Source: UBA6197 sp047638075 (lineage in GTDB: Bacteria; Pseudomonadota; Alphaproteobacteria; Rhodobacterales; Rhodobacteraceae). From it: a DNA stretch of 64,000 nt. The translations under genes and the position numbers were made by a program. Each line of letters starts with the position of its first letter. Positions within the stretch are counted from its first letter, which is position 1. The stretch is taken from contig NZ_JBLJBV010000014.1 in assembly GCF_047638075.1 (NCBI RefSeq), forward strand, positions 37,746 to 101,745. Reading direction: 5' to 3'. The notes beneath the pieces are model-generated. The model made no database searches. It saw nothing but the letters and a program-made list of their open reading frames with translations, and was not told the origin of the DNA. Shown piece after piece: positions 25,648-33,566 of the stretch.

Positions 25648-26905
25648 TCTTTTCTGGCGGCGCTACTTCAGGCACCGCAATTTCCACCGGGCGCATCATC
25701 GGGTGGCTATCAATCACCCCACCGGGCAATAGTGCCGGAAAAGCCGATTGCGACCATTTCACCAACTGCACGGCGGGCGAACCCAAAAGCAATTTCGCCG
25801 CCGGTTGCGACCACAGGATATGGTCCATACTGTCATTGGGGCGATAGGGCATATCGGCCAGCCCGTCACCGTTCAGGTCATAGGCGGCAAAATCGCTCCA
25901 ATAATTGCCAATGCCGTTGGCAGACCATTCCACCCACTGCGTCGACACATATTTTACCTGTGTGCGGTTGCCGATAAAGGCGTTTTCGGTGACCTGATTG
26001 CGTTCAGACCCGGCGGTAAAGTGAATGCCGATCTGGCAGCCCTCGAACCGATTGCCCTGCACCAGATTTTTCTGCGCGTTGTACATGAACAGGCAAAGGT
26101 TCTTGCCGTCTCGCACCAGATTTCCGACGACCTGGGAATTGGTGGCGTAGTTCAGCATCAAGCCATGCTCTTTATCGTTCACCGACACATTGCCGTTCAG
26201 CTTGACCCGGTCAGAGAACATGATCGCATAGCCAAGATCATTGCCCAGTGACACATTGCCCGTCACTTCCGAGCGGTTGGCATACATGTAATGCACCGCA
26301 AACCGCAGATCGCGGAAAGTGTTGTCGCGGAAGATGTTGTTCTTTGACGTGTTCACAAAAATGCCGTCGCGGCCCCACATGATGTCATTGTCCGCAACCA
26401 CTGCACCGGGCGCGTTCCAGACATAGACACCATTGCCCCGGCTGTTCATCCGATGATCTTGTCGGCCGCGGATCATATTGCCAACCACCAGCGCGTCATG
26501 CGCGCCGTGAATGTCGACGCCGTACAGATTGCCCAGCAGGGTATTTCCCCGGACAATGGGACGCTTGGCGGTTTTGGTCAGCTGCACGCCCGAGTCGATA
26601 GATTCATGCGATGAGCCAGAGCCCTGAATGATCAGCCCCTCTACCACAACATCCGGCCCGGTCACGGTAATAACGCTGCCCACACCGGTGCCTTGCAGAA
26701 CGGCACCATTGCCGATCAGCGTGACCGGACGGTCCAGCACGAGGTTTTCTTCATAGGTGCCAGGGGTCAGGATCAGCCGGTCCCCCGCTTCGGCCAAGGC
26801 CAATGCCGAAGTGATGCCGCCCTTGCCGGGCGACACCGCAATATCTGCTGCCGCCCCGAGGGACGGCAGCAGCAACACACAGATCAGGGTTAAAAACCTG
26901 CGCAA
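25631..26905 (-). CDS. nosD: NosD, periplasmic beta-helix copper-site maturation protein
   Basis: A 424-residue exported protein with signal MRRFLTLICVLLLPSLGAAA and a right-handed parallel beta-helix (CASH/NosD repeats) shown by regularly spaced N-x-(I/V)..N segments (RGNTLLGN, VADNDIMWG, RDNTFRDL, VTGNVSLGN, LNGNVSVND). It chaperones NosZ during CuZ assembly. The start is a TTG at 26905, three bases after the nosZ stop; no ATG fits before the signal peptide. Confidence 0.92.
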   Translation of the reverse strand: MRRFLTLICVLLLPSLGAAADIAVSPGKGGITSALALAEAGDRLILTPGTYEENLVLDRPVTLIGNGAVLQGTGVGSVITVTGPDVVVEGLIIQGSGSSHESIDSGVQLTKTAKRPIVRGNTLLGNLYGVDIHGAHDALVVGNMIRGRQDHRMNSRGNGVYVWNAPGAVVADNDIMWGRDGIFVNTSKNNIFRDNTFRDLRFAVHYMYANRSEVTGNVSLGNDLGYAIMFSDRVKLNGNVSVNDKEHGLMLNYATNSQVVGNLVRDGKNLCLFMYNAQKNLVQGNRFEGCQIGIHFTAGSERNQVTENAFIGNRTQVKYVSTQWVEWSANGIGNYWSDFAAYDLNGDGLADMPYRPNDSMDHILWSQPAAKLLLGSPAVQLVKWSQSAFPALLPGGVIDSHPMMRPVEIAVPEVAPPEKSADLG

Positions 26906-26908
26906 GGA

Positions 26909-28825
26909 TCAGACGCCTGCCGGTTCCACCAGCATCCGGCCACGCATTTCCATATGCAGCGCATGGCAGAACCACTGGCAGTAGTACCAATAGACCCCCG
27001 GTCGGTCGGCGGTGAACGTCACCGAGGCCGTGGCCTGGGGCGCAATTTCCATCGCAATGCCGTGGTTTCCTAGCGTGAAACCATGGGTCAGGTCGTCGAC
27101 GTCGTCGATATTGGTAATATAGATCGTTACCTCGTCGCCCTGTTTCACGGTGAACTTTTCAAGGCTGAAGGTCGGCGCAATGGAATACATGTAAACCCTG
27201 ACCTTGTTACCATCGCGGATAACCTCGTCGTGGCCATCCTCAAGCACGACACCGTCTGCCTCGGCTTGTTTACGCGCCTCCTCGAACATCGGGTCATTGC
27301 GGTCCCACACATTGACCGGGTTCACGATATCTGCACGCACCAATACCACGTCATGCGGTTCGGCAAAGGTCGGGCCGTCATGCACCACTTTCATGTCATC
27401 GGTTGAAATATCAATCAGCTGTTCATTCTCGGGCTTCAGCGGGCCGACATTCAAGAAGCGGTCTTTGGAGAACTTGTTAAGCGAAAGCAGCCACTTGCCA
27501 TCGGCCTCTTTCGTTTCGCCCATGGTGGTGTGGTTGTGACCGGGCTGATAATGCACGTCCACCTTGCTGATGATCGGGTCAACCTCTTCGCCAGCGTAGG
27601 CCCTGATTGCCTTTTCGATATCCCATTTCACGATCTGGCTGTCGATGAACAGCGTGGTATAGGCCATCCCCTTACCATCGAACGCGGTATGAAGCGGGCC
27701 AAGACCCAGTTGCGGTTCCGCAACGATACAGCTGCGCGGGTCGGCGTCTTCTTCAAAGATGGCGTCCAGTTTGCGCACATCAATTACCGAGCAGGTCGGT
27801 GACAGTTTGCCGTTGATCACGATGTAATTGCCGTCAGGTGAGGCATTACAGCCATGCGGGCTGTTGGGGATCGGGATGTAGCGCGTGTATTTCTTGTTCT
27901 TCTCTTTGCGCCCGTCAATGACCGGCACACCCTTGAGCATCTGAACATCGCCCGATGCAACACCCTTCTCGATCTCTTTGATGTTGAAGACCACGACATG
28001 GTCCATTTCGCTTTCTGTCATCTCGGCCAGGTTCATACCCATTTCCGAGTTGTAGGAGGTCGAAAAGACATATTTGCCCTGATAGTCACAATCGGTGTTG
28101 TCCAGATTGCCCGAGACCATGACCTGCCAGGAAACGGTCATTTCATCGCCATCAATCGCCGTAAAGAAGTTCACATATTGGCTGGGATCATCCAGAACGG
28201 TGCCATCGTTCACGATCGGCGTTTCATCCTCACCATTGGCAAAGACATAGCCTGTGCGCGGGAAACGCTGCGGACGCAGACCGTGAATTGCCTTGGCGTT
28301 CGGGATTTCGATGATCTTGTCGCATTTCATCACATCACAACGCACACGGGCAACGCGGGTGTTGGCCTTGTCATTCATGAACAGATAACGGCCATCATAG
28401 GTGCCATCGGTGAACGACATATGCGGGTGGTGCAGGTCGCCGTTATCGTAGGTTTTCATGCCTTTCTTTGCCAAAAACTCTTTGGTTTCCGGCAACAGGC
28501 CCTCGGTCAGGATCTTCAGGCTCTCGTTCGTCTGGCCCCAGCCGGTGGCTGAACAACGGTTGAACACCGGCACACGCATCAATTCGCGCATTGACGGAAA
28601 GCCCAGAATCCGCATTTCGCCGCACTGGCCCGAGGACCAGAAGCCGTAATATTCGTCCAGTTCGCCCGGCGCGAGTTCAAACTTTGGGGTAGTGCCCTGC
28701 GCCTTGGCGGCCTTGGCGGCAAACAGGCTTGCAGCCATTCCTGTGGTTCCAAGAACGGCACCGGTTGCGGTAGCGCCCAACACTCCCCGGCGGGTCAGCC
28801 CGGATTTCCCTTGTTTTTCGGTCAT
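26909..28825 (-). CDS. nosZ: NosZ, nitrous oxide reductase
   Basis: A 638-residue periplasmic enzyme reducing N2O to N2. A Tat signal (LTRRGVLGATATGAV) marks it as the Tat-exported, clade I form. CuZ histidines lie in DLHHPHMSFTDG, NSPHGCNASPDG, GPLHTAFDG, PGHNHTT and EPHDVVLV of the beta-propeller. The C-terminal cupredoxin domain carries the CuA motif C-x3-C-x3-H-x2-M (QWFCHALHMEM, with the first Cys in YYC). ATG 28825 follows AAGGAGAGAAAG. All copper ligands seen are intact, so it should be active given the complete accessory set downstream. Confidence 0.97.
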   Translation of the reverse strand: MTEKQGKSGLTRRGVLGATATGAVLGTTGMAASLFAAKAAKAQGTTPKFELAPGELDEYYGFWSSGQCGEMRILGFPSMRELMRVPVFNRCSATGWGQTNESLKILTEGLLPETKEFLAKKGMKTYDNGDLHHPHMSFTDGTYDGRYLFMNDKANTRVARVRCDVMKCDKIIEIPNAKAIHGLRPQRFPRTGYVFANGEDETPIVNDGTVLDDPSQYVNFFTAIDGDEMTVSWQVMVSGNLDNTDCDYQGKYVFSTSYNSEMGMNLAEMTESEMDHVVVFNIKEIEKGVASGDVQMLKGVPVIDGRKEKNKKYTRYIPIPNSPHGCNASPDGNYIVINGKLSPTCSVIDVRKLDAIFEEDADPRSCIVAEPQLGLGPLHTAFDGKGMAYTTLFIDSQIVKWDIEKAIRAYAGEEVDPIISKVDVHYQPGHNHTTMGETKEADGKWLLSLNKFSKDRFLNVGPLKPENEQLIDISTDDMKVVHDGPTFAEPHDVVLVRADIVNPVNVWDRNDPMFEEARKQAEADGVVLEDGHDEVIRDGNKVRVYMYSIAPTFSLEKFTVKQGDEVTIYITNIDDVDDLTHGFTLGNHGIAMEIAPQATASVTFTADRPGVYWYYCQWFCHALHMEMRGRMLVEPAGV

Positions 28826-28841
28826 CTTTCTCTCCTTGGGT

Positions 28842-31028
28842 TTAGTTTTTGCGGGACAGGATCTGCCCCAACGCTTTCTCATTGGCCGCTGCCGACATCT
28901 TATCGCCGGCACGGCGTTTGTCTTTTCTTATCACCACCGGACAACGGTCGTGCGACTGATACAGCATCTGACAATGCAGACAGTTGATACACTCATTCGG
29001 GTTGATTTCACCTGTGGGGTGAATTGCCTGCACGGGGCACTCGATCGCGCAGGTCTGACATGGGTTGCCGCATTCCCGATACCGGCGCAGCCAGTCAAAC
29101 ATGCGTATCCGCGCCGGAATGGCCAGCGCCGCCCCCAAGGGACACATGTAACGGCAATAGAACCGCTCAACGAACAATCCGATAATCAGCAAGGTGACCG
29201 CAAAGACGACAAATGGCCAGTCACGCACAAACTTAAGAATGATTGCGGTCTTGAACGGCTCCACTTCGGCATAGTGTTCAGCCATCGAAATCGACGCGAG
29301 TGACATACCAAACAGCCCAAGGAATATGATATATTTGATTGGCCAAAGCCGCTCATGCAGGCCCCAGGGCAATTCCCACTGCGGGATATGCAGCGCGCGC
29401 GCTATCTGATTGGTCAACTCTTGCAGCGCACCAAAGGGGCACAGCCACCCACAATAGGCCCCACGCCCCCAGAACAACAGCGCCGCCGCCACCGCAAACC
29501 ACTGAATAAACACTAGCGGATCCAGCAAGAACGCGTCCCAAGTAAAGCCACTTCTTAACGCCCCCGCCAAGGCCATCAGATTGACAACCGAAAGCTGTGC
29601 GTTCGCATACCAGCCGATGAAAAACAGGCTCATTGTCAGAAAGGCGATGCGGAACCAATAGAAGCGCCGCTCGTTCGCGGTGGCCTGAAACTGAAAGAAG
29701 AAGGTCAGCGTCAGCACGCCCAGCATTCCAGCCAGCACGATGATCTCGGGGGTGCGATCATGCCAGATCCGCTGCCACAGGGCGCGTTTGGCGGCCGCTT
29801 CGGCATCGTCTGTATCTGCCGTAGCAGCAGCGGGCACCGCCTGAGCCACCGACAGCGGCATCAGATAGGTTTCAGGCAGCTTGTAATCCAGGTCAAAAGT
29901 CAGAAATGCCTTGTCCACCGCCCCGATTGCCCGCTGCACCAGCAGTTGCAACCGAAAGGGTTGCGCCGGGTCAAAACCGCTATCCGCCGGAATCTTGAAC
30001 AGATCCACCTCGGTGAACGTGGGGGCGTCAGCCGGTGCCAGCAAATTCAGCCGGCGGTGCATCTTGTCATTGAAGCGGACGGAATGATCCCCCTGCAACA
30101 GATGGATCCGGTCAAAAATGCCGCCCCGCACATAGCCCGACCCTTTGAACGAATAAGGCCCACGGCCGGTAACCAGAATTGCCTGTTCGCCTTCGCCCAG
30201 CCATTTCGTCAGGTTGGCATATTCCAATTCTCCCAACAGGCTTTTACCTATTGTCGGCACACTGACCAGCGCCATGTTCATGTCGATAAAGTCATCTTCC
30301 GGATCACCCTTTTCAGGGCGGGCAATGGCTTTTTTATCGCCAGTGGCGGCGAATGCCTCGTTGATGTGCCCAACACTCAGCGACAAGCGGCGAACAGAGC
30401 CGTCGCCCAACAACTCTTCCCAGCTGCGCGCCTCTTGGGTGGTCATGTCCACCTCGCGCCGCGCCGCGCCCGTATCTGCCGACGCCAAGCCGCCCAGCCC
30501 AAGCGACCGCGCCACCTTAAGCCCCGACCGGACCAGTGAATCGTCGATGACCATCACCGTAACCGTCGCCCCGGAGATAATATCAATGTCATGCGAAGAT
30601 CCGCCGCTTTCAGCCTCGGCTTTCAGATCCATCCCGATATAGCCCGAAATCATCGCATTGACCTTGGCCACGGGAATCCCGATCAACACGATCGGCTCTG
30701 AGTGTTCCACCAACTTGGCGCCGGTTATCACCGCATCAGGTGACACCGCCGCAACCACATGGATGGGCTTGCCTGAGTAACCGGTTGTTCCCACAAAATC
30801 CGATGTAAGAAATGCGTAACCAACGGTATCGGACCCTTTCAGAACCGGGGCCACCGGAATCTCGGCACCAACGGGGCCAAAGCCGGTAGCCCCCTCGACA
30901 AGTTCCGAAGGCTCCAGCCCCGGCAAAAAACGTCCCAATTCCTGCGCCTGCACGGGGGCTGCAACGGCCATGGTTATCAGCATGAAAAATGCGGCCAGTG
31001 CCCGAAGGAATTTATCGGTCATCATCAT
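28842..31028 (-). CDS. nosR: NosR, membrane flavo-iron-sulfur protein for N2O reduction
   Basis: A 728-residue protein: signal peptide, periplasmic FMN-binding domain (about 80-180; the SGATVT motif around residue 154 holds the flavinylated Thr), then about six membrane segments with WLCPFGALQE and CRYMCPLGAALA cysteine motifs, and a C-terminal pair of 4Fe-4S clusters (CGNPCQTCAIECP and CINCLHCQMLY). It passes quinol electrons toward NosZ and affects nos expression. Three consecutive ATGs open the frame; 31028 is taken. It leads the operon, 16 bases before nosZ. Confidence 0.95.
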   Translation of the reverse strand: MMMTDKFLRALAAFFMLITMAVAAPVQAQELGRFLPGLEPSELVEGATGFGPVGAEIPVAPVLKGSDTVGYAFLTSDFVGTTGYSGKPIHVVAAVSPDAVITGAKLVEHSEPIVLIGIPVAKVNAMISGYIGMDLKAEAESGGSSHDIDIISGATVTVMVIDDSLVRSGLKVARSLGLGGLASADTGAARREVDMTTQEARSWEELLGDGSVRRLSLSVGHINEAFAATGDKKAIARPEKGDPEDDFIDMNMALVSVPTIGKSLLGELEYANLTKWLGEGEQAILVTGRGPYSFKGSGYVRGGIFDRIHLLQGDHSVRFNDKMHRRLNLLAPADAPTFTEVDLFKIPADSGFDPAQPFRLQLLVQRAIGAVDKAFLTFDLDYKLPETYLMPLSVAQAVPAAATADTDDAEAAAKRALWQRIWHDRTPEIIVLAGMLGVLTLTFFFQFQATANERRFYWFRIAFLTMSLFFIGWYANAQLSVVNLMALAGALRSGFTWDAFLLDPLVFIQWFAVAAALLFWGRGAYCGWLCPFGALQELTNQIARALHIPQWELPWGLHERLWPIKYIIFLGLFGMSLASISMAEHYAEVEPFKTAIILKFVRDWPFVVFAVTLLIIGLFVERFYCRYMCPLGAALAIPARIRMFDWLRRYRECGNPCQTCAIECPVQAIHPTGEINPNECINCLHCQMLYQSHDRCPVVIRKDKRRAGDKMSAAANEKALGQILSRKN

Positions 31029-31388
31029 GTGCCCCCGCTGGTTAGGTTTGGCTTAGACGTCACCCGCCAAGCCTTGAACCAAAAAACATCAAACTTTTGA
31101 GCAGGTTTTTGCCCTGACCTTCTGCCACAGGTTGTCCCATTTTGGGGTAAAAAAGCAAGCTGAAACGCCGCGGCAATTTGTACCTGCCCCTGCATCCGAG
31201 GCCACAAACACGACTTGATCTGTCAAGATTTATCCGGCTGACACCCTCGGCTTTTCTACCCACAACGCGAAAATCAGCCGGCAGAAGGCTGCGGGTCTGC
31301 CTACCCGATCACCCGTCACGCAGCGGCCTACCCCATTGGGCCGCAATCCGGCTTGCAGCGGGCGGGCCACACGGTAAGACTGCCTCGC
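31029..31388. promoter_or_regulatory. Divergent promoter region between nosR and tsaE
   Basis: This 360-base gap has no gene that I can support. It must hold the nos promoter. Two inverted repeats are seen: TCAAA-CT-TTTGA at 31089-31100 (61 bases upstream of nosR) and CTTGA-TCTG-TCAAG at 31214-31227. The second has FNR/DNR-like half-sites (TTGA/TCAA), but the spacer is two bases shorter than the canonical 14-base box, so a FNR-family site is only a possibility. Confidence 0.35.
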
Positions 31389-31880
31389 ATGACACATCCG
31401 CCCCCGCTTCGCCTGACCCTGCCCGATGCTGATGCAACCACCCGCCTTGGGGCATGGTTTGCGTCACATCTCCAAATTGGCGATGTGCTTTTGCTTGAGG
31501 GGCCAATCGGGGCGGGAAAGACACATTTTGCGCGCGCGTTGATTCAGGCCAGACTGGCCGAAGCGGGGCGGATGGAGGACGTTCCCTCGCCCACATTCAC
31601 GCTGGTGCAGGTCTATGAAATAGCCTTGGCCGAGATTTGGCACGCGGATCTTTACCGCCTTGGCCATCCCGATGAGGTGACCGAACTGGGTCTGGAAGAG
31701 GCATTCGACACCGCAATCTGCCTTGTCGAATGGCCTGAACGATTGGGGGACCTTCAGCCATCTGACGCCCTGCGCCTGGTGTTTTCCGTAACCAACGGCG
31801 GTGAGGCGCGTCAGGTTGCGCTATCTGGTAGTGCCCGTTGGGCCGGCATTCTCGCCATGTTAGGGACAAACGATGCTTGA
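31389..31880 (+). CDS. tsaE: tRNA threonylcarbamoyladenosine biosynthesis ATPase TsaE
   Basis: A 163-residue P-loop protein of the YjeE/TsaE family, needed with TsaB and TsaD for t6A37 formation on ANN-decoding tRNAs. Walker A is GPIGAGKTH (38-46), followed by the family's SPTFTLVQVYE and HADLYRL segments. ATG 31389 is chosen since the TsaE sequence starts there; ATG 31353 would add 12 unrelated residues. Its end overlaps amgK by eight bases, and the tsaE-amgK-murU order is conserved in this group of bacteria. Confidence 0.93.
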   Translation: MTHPPPLRLTLPDADATTRLGAWFASHLQIGDVLLLEGPIGAGKTHFARALIQARLAEAGRMEDVPSPTFTLVQVYEIALAEIWHADLYRLGHPDEVTELGLEEAFDTAICLVEWPERLGDLQPSDALRLVFSVTNGGEARQVALSGSARWAGILAMLGTNDA

Positions 31881-32898
31881 GCCGGCGCGCGACGCAGAGA
31901 TAGTTTTTTTCCTGAATGCCGCTGGCTGGGGTCAGGCAACGCGCCGCCCATTGGCAGGCGATGCGTCCGCGCGCCGCTATGAACGGTTAACGGCAACGCA
32001 TGGGTCCGCAGTCCTGATGGACGCGCCCCCCGCCAGTGGCGAGGATGTTACCCGTTTCACCCGAATGGCACGTTGGCTGCACGAGCGGGGCTTTTCGGCC
32101 CCCGAAATTCTGGCTGAAAATGTGCCAAACGGGCTTTTGCTGCTGGAAGATCTGGGCGACGATCTTTTGGCGCGGCTGATCGCCACCGATCCTTCACGAG
32201 AACCCGCGCTTTACAATGAGGTCACCCAGTTTCTTTTGGCGCTGCACCGGCACCCTGCGCCCGATTTTGTCTTGCCGCTGGATGGCCCCGCGCTGGCCGA
32301 TCTGACCCGATTGACCCCCGAATGGTATCTGCCGGGTATTGGCGCCCGCGCAAGTGCTGCATCGGCTGAAATACCGGCATTGATTAAGGAAGCCTACGCA
32401 AGGCTGAACCGCGAAGACCCGGTGCTGAGCCTGCGGGATTTTCACGCCGAAAACCTGCTGTGGCTGCCGGGGCGGGCGGGGGTTGCACGGTTGGGGTTGC
32501 TCGATTTTCAGGATGCCGTGGCAGCACATCCGGCCTACGACCTCGTCTCAGCGTTGCAAGACGCACGGCGCGATGTTTCCCCCACTGTCGAGGCCGCCGA
32601 GCGGGCCCATTACGCAGCCGCAAAAGGGCTGGATCAGGGTCGTTTTTCAGCGATCTACGCCCTTTTGGGGGCACAGCGCAGCTTGCGGATTTTGGGCGTC
32701 TTTGCACGGCTGTGCATGGCGGCGGGAAAGCCGCATTATGTTGACCTGATACCCCGCACATGGGCCTATATCGGGCGTAACCTGGCGCACCCTGAATTGG
32801 CCGGTCTGGCCGCCGCCGTCTACGCGGCCCTGCCCGCCCCAACCCCTGAACGCCTCGAAAGGATCAAGGACCAATGCGGCCAATACCCAATGCGCTGA
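31873..32898 (+). CDS. amgK: N-acetylmuramate/N-acetylglucosamine kinase AmgK
   Basis: A 341-residue aminoglycoside-phosphotransferase-fold kinase. The catalytic loop is LRDFHAENLLW and the metal-binding LLDFQDAV follows, replacing the usual HGD and D-x-D motifs in the AmgK manner; the N-terminal PLAGDASARRYERL is typical. AmgK phosphorylates the anomeric carbon of MurNAc or GlcNAc in peptidoglycan recycling. It overlaps both tsaE (8 bases) and murU (25 bases). The murU neighbour makes the AmgK assignment strong against a generic phosphotransferase. Confidence 0.9.
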   Translation: MLEPARDAEIVFFLNAAGWGQATRRPLAGDASARRYERLTATHGSAVLMDAPPASGEDVTRFTRMARWLHERGFSAPEILAENVPNGLLLLEDLGDDLLARLIATDPSREPALYNEVTQFLLALHRHPAPDFVLPLDGPALADLTRLTPEWYLPGIGARASAASAEIPALIKEAYARLNREDPVLSLRDFHAENLLWLPGRAGVARLGLLDFQDAVAAHPAYDLVSALQDARRDVSPTVEAAERAHYAAAKGLDQGRFSAIYALLGAQRSLRILGVFARLCMAAGKPHYVDLIPRTWAYIGRNLAHPELAGLAAAVYAALPAPTPERLERIKDQCGQYPMR

Positions 32899-33566
32899 TG
32901 CTGTTTGCCGCCGGCTTCGGCACACGGATGGGGGCGTTGACCGCGACCCAGCCAAAACCGCTGATCCCCGTCGGGGGGCGCGCGTTGATCGACCACGCGC
33001 TGGCATTGGCTGAGGGGGCAGATGTTGCGCGGATCGTCGTCAATACGCATTATCTAGGGGGGCAAATCGCAGCCCACCTAAACGGCAGAAACATTCTTAT
33101 TTCTGCGGAACAGGGCCCTATTCTGGAAACCGGTGGCGGGTTACGCGCGGCTCTGCCGCTGCTGGGGGCAGGACCGGTATTCACGCTTAATACCGATGCT
33201 GTCTGGACCGGGCCAAATGTTCTTTCAACCCTGCGCGCGGCGTGGGATGGCTGCCGGATGAGCGCGCTGCTGGCACTGGTCCCGGCGGGGCGGGCGCTGG
33301 GGCACACGGGCGCTGGCGACTTTGCGCTGGATGCAGACGGGCGGATCGCGCGCGCGCCCGGGCTGGTTTATTCCGGTGCGCAGATCATCAATCCGGTGGG
33401 GCTTGACGATATTCCCGACCGGGCATTTTCGCTGAACCTGCAATGGGATCGGTTGATAGCCGAGGGACGCGCCTTTGGCGTGGTTCACCAGGGCGGCTGG
33501 TGTGATGTCGGTCGCCCCGAAAGCATCGCTTTGGCCGCGTCCATGTTGGAGCGCGCCGATGGCTGA
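32874..33566 (+). CDS. murU: N-acetylmuramate alpha-1-phosphate uridylyltransferase MurU
   Basis: A 230-residue nucleotidyltransferase with the signature LFAAGFGTRMGALT..QPKPLIPV near the N-terminus and ETGGGLRAAL and NTDAVW (metal-binding Asp) further on. It converts MurNAc-1-P to UDP-MurNAc, giving a recycling route that bypasses de novo MurA/MurB and fosfomycin action. Start and stop overlap amgK and addB, so it is embedded in the operon. Confidence 0.9.
   Translation: MRPIPNALMLFAAGFGTRMGALTATQPKPLIPVGGRALIDHALALAEGADVARIVVNTHYLGGQIAAHLNGRNILISAEQGPILETGGGLRAALPLLGAGPVFTLNTDAVWTGPNVLSTLRAAWDGCRMSALLALVPAGRALGHTGAGDFALDADGRIARAPGLVYSGAQIINPVGLDDIPDRAFSLNLQWDRLIAEGRAFGVVHQGGWCDVGRPESIALAASMLERADG

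Noticed and set aside
31353..31388. Longer tsaE start with 12 extra residues
   Set aside because: The residues do not resemble TsaE proteins, and the protein sequence fits the family from 31389.
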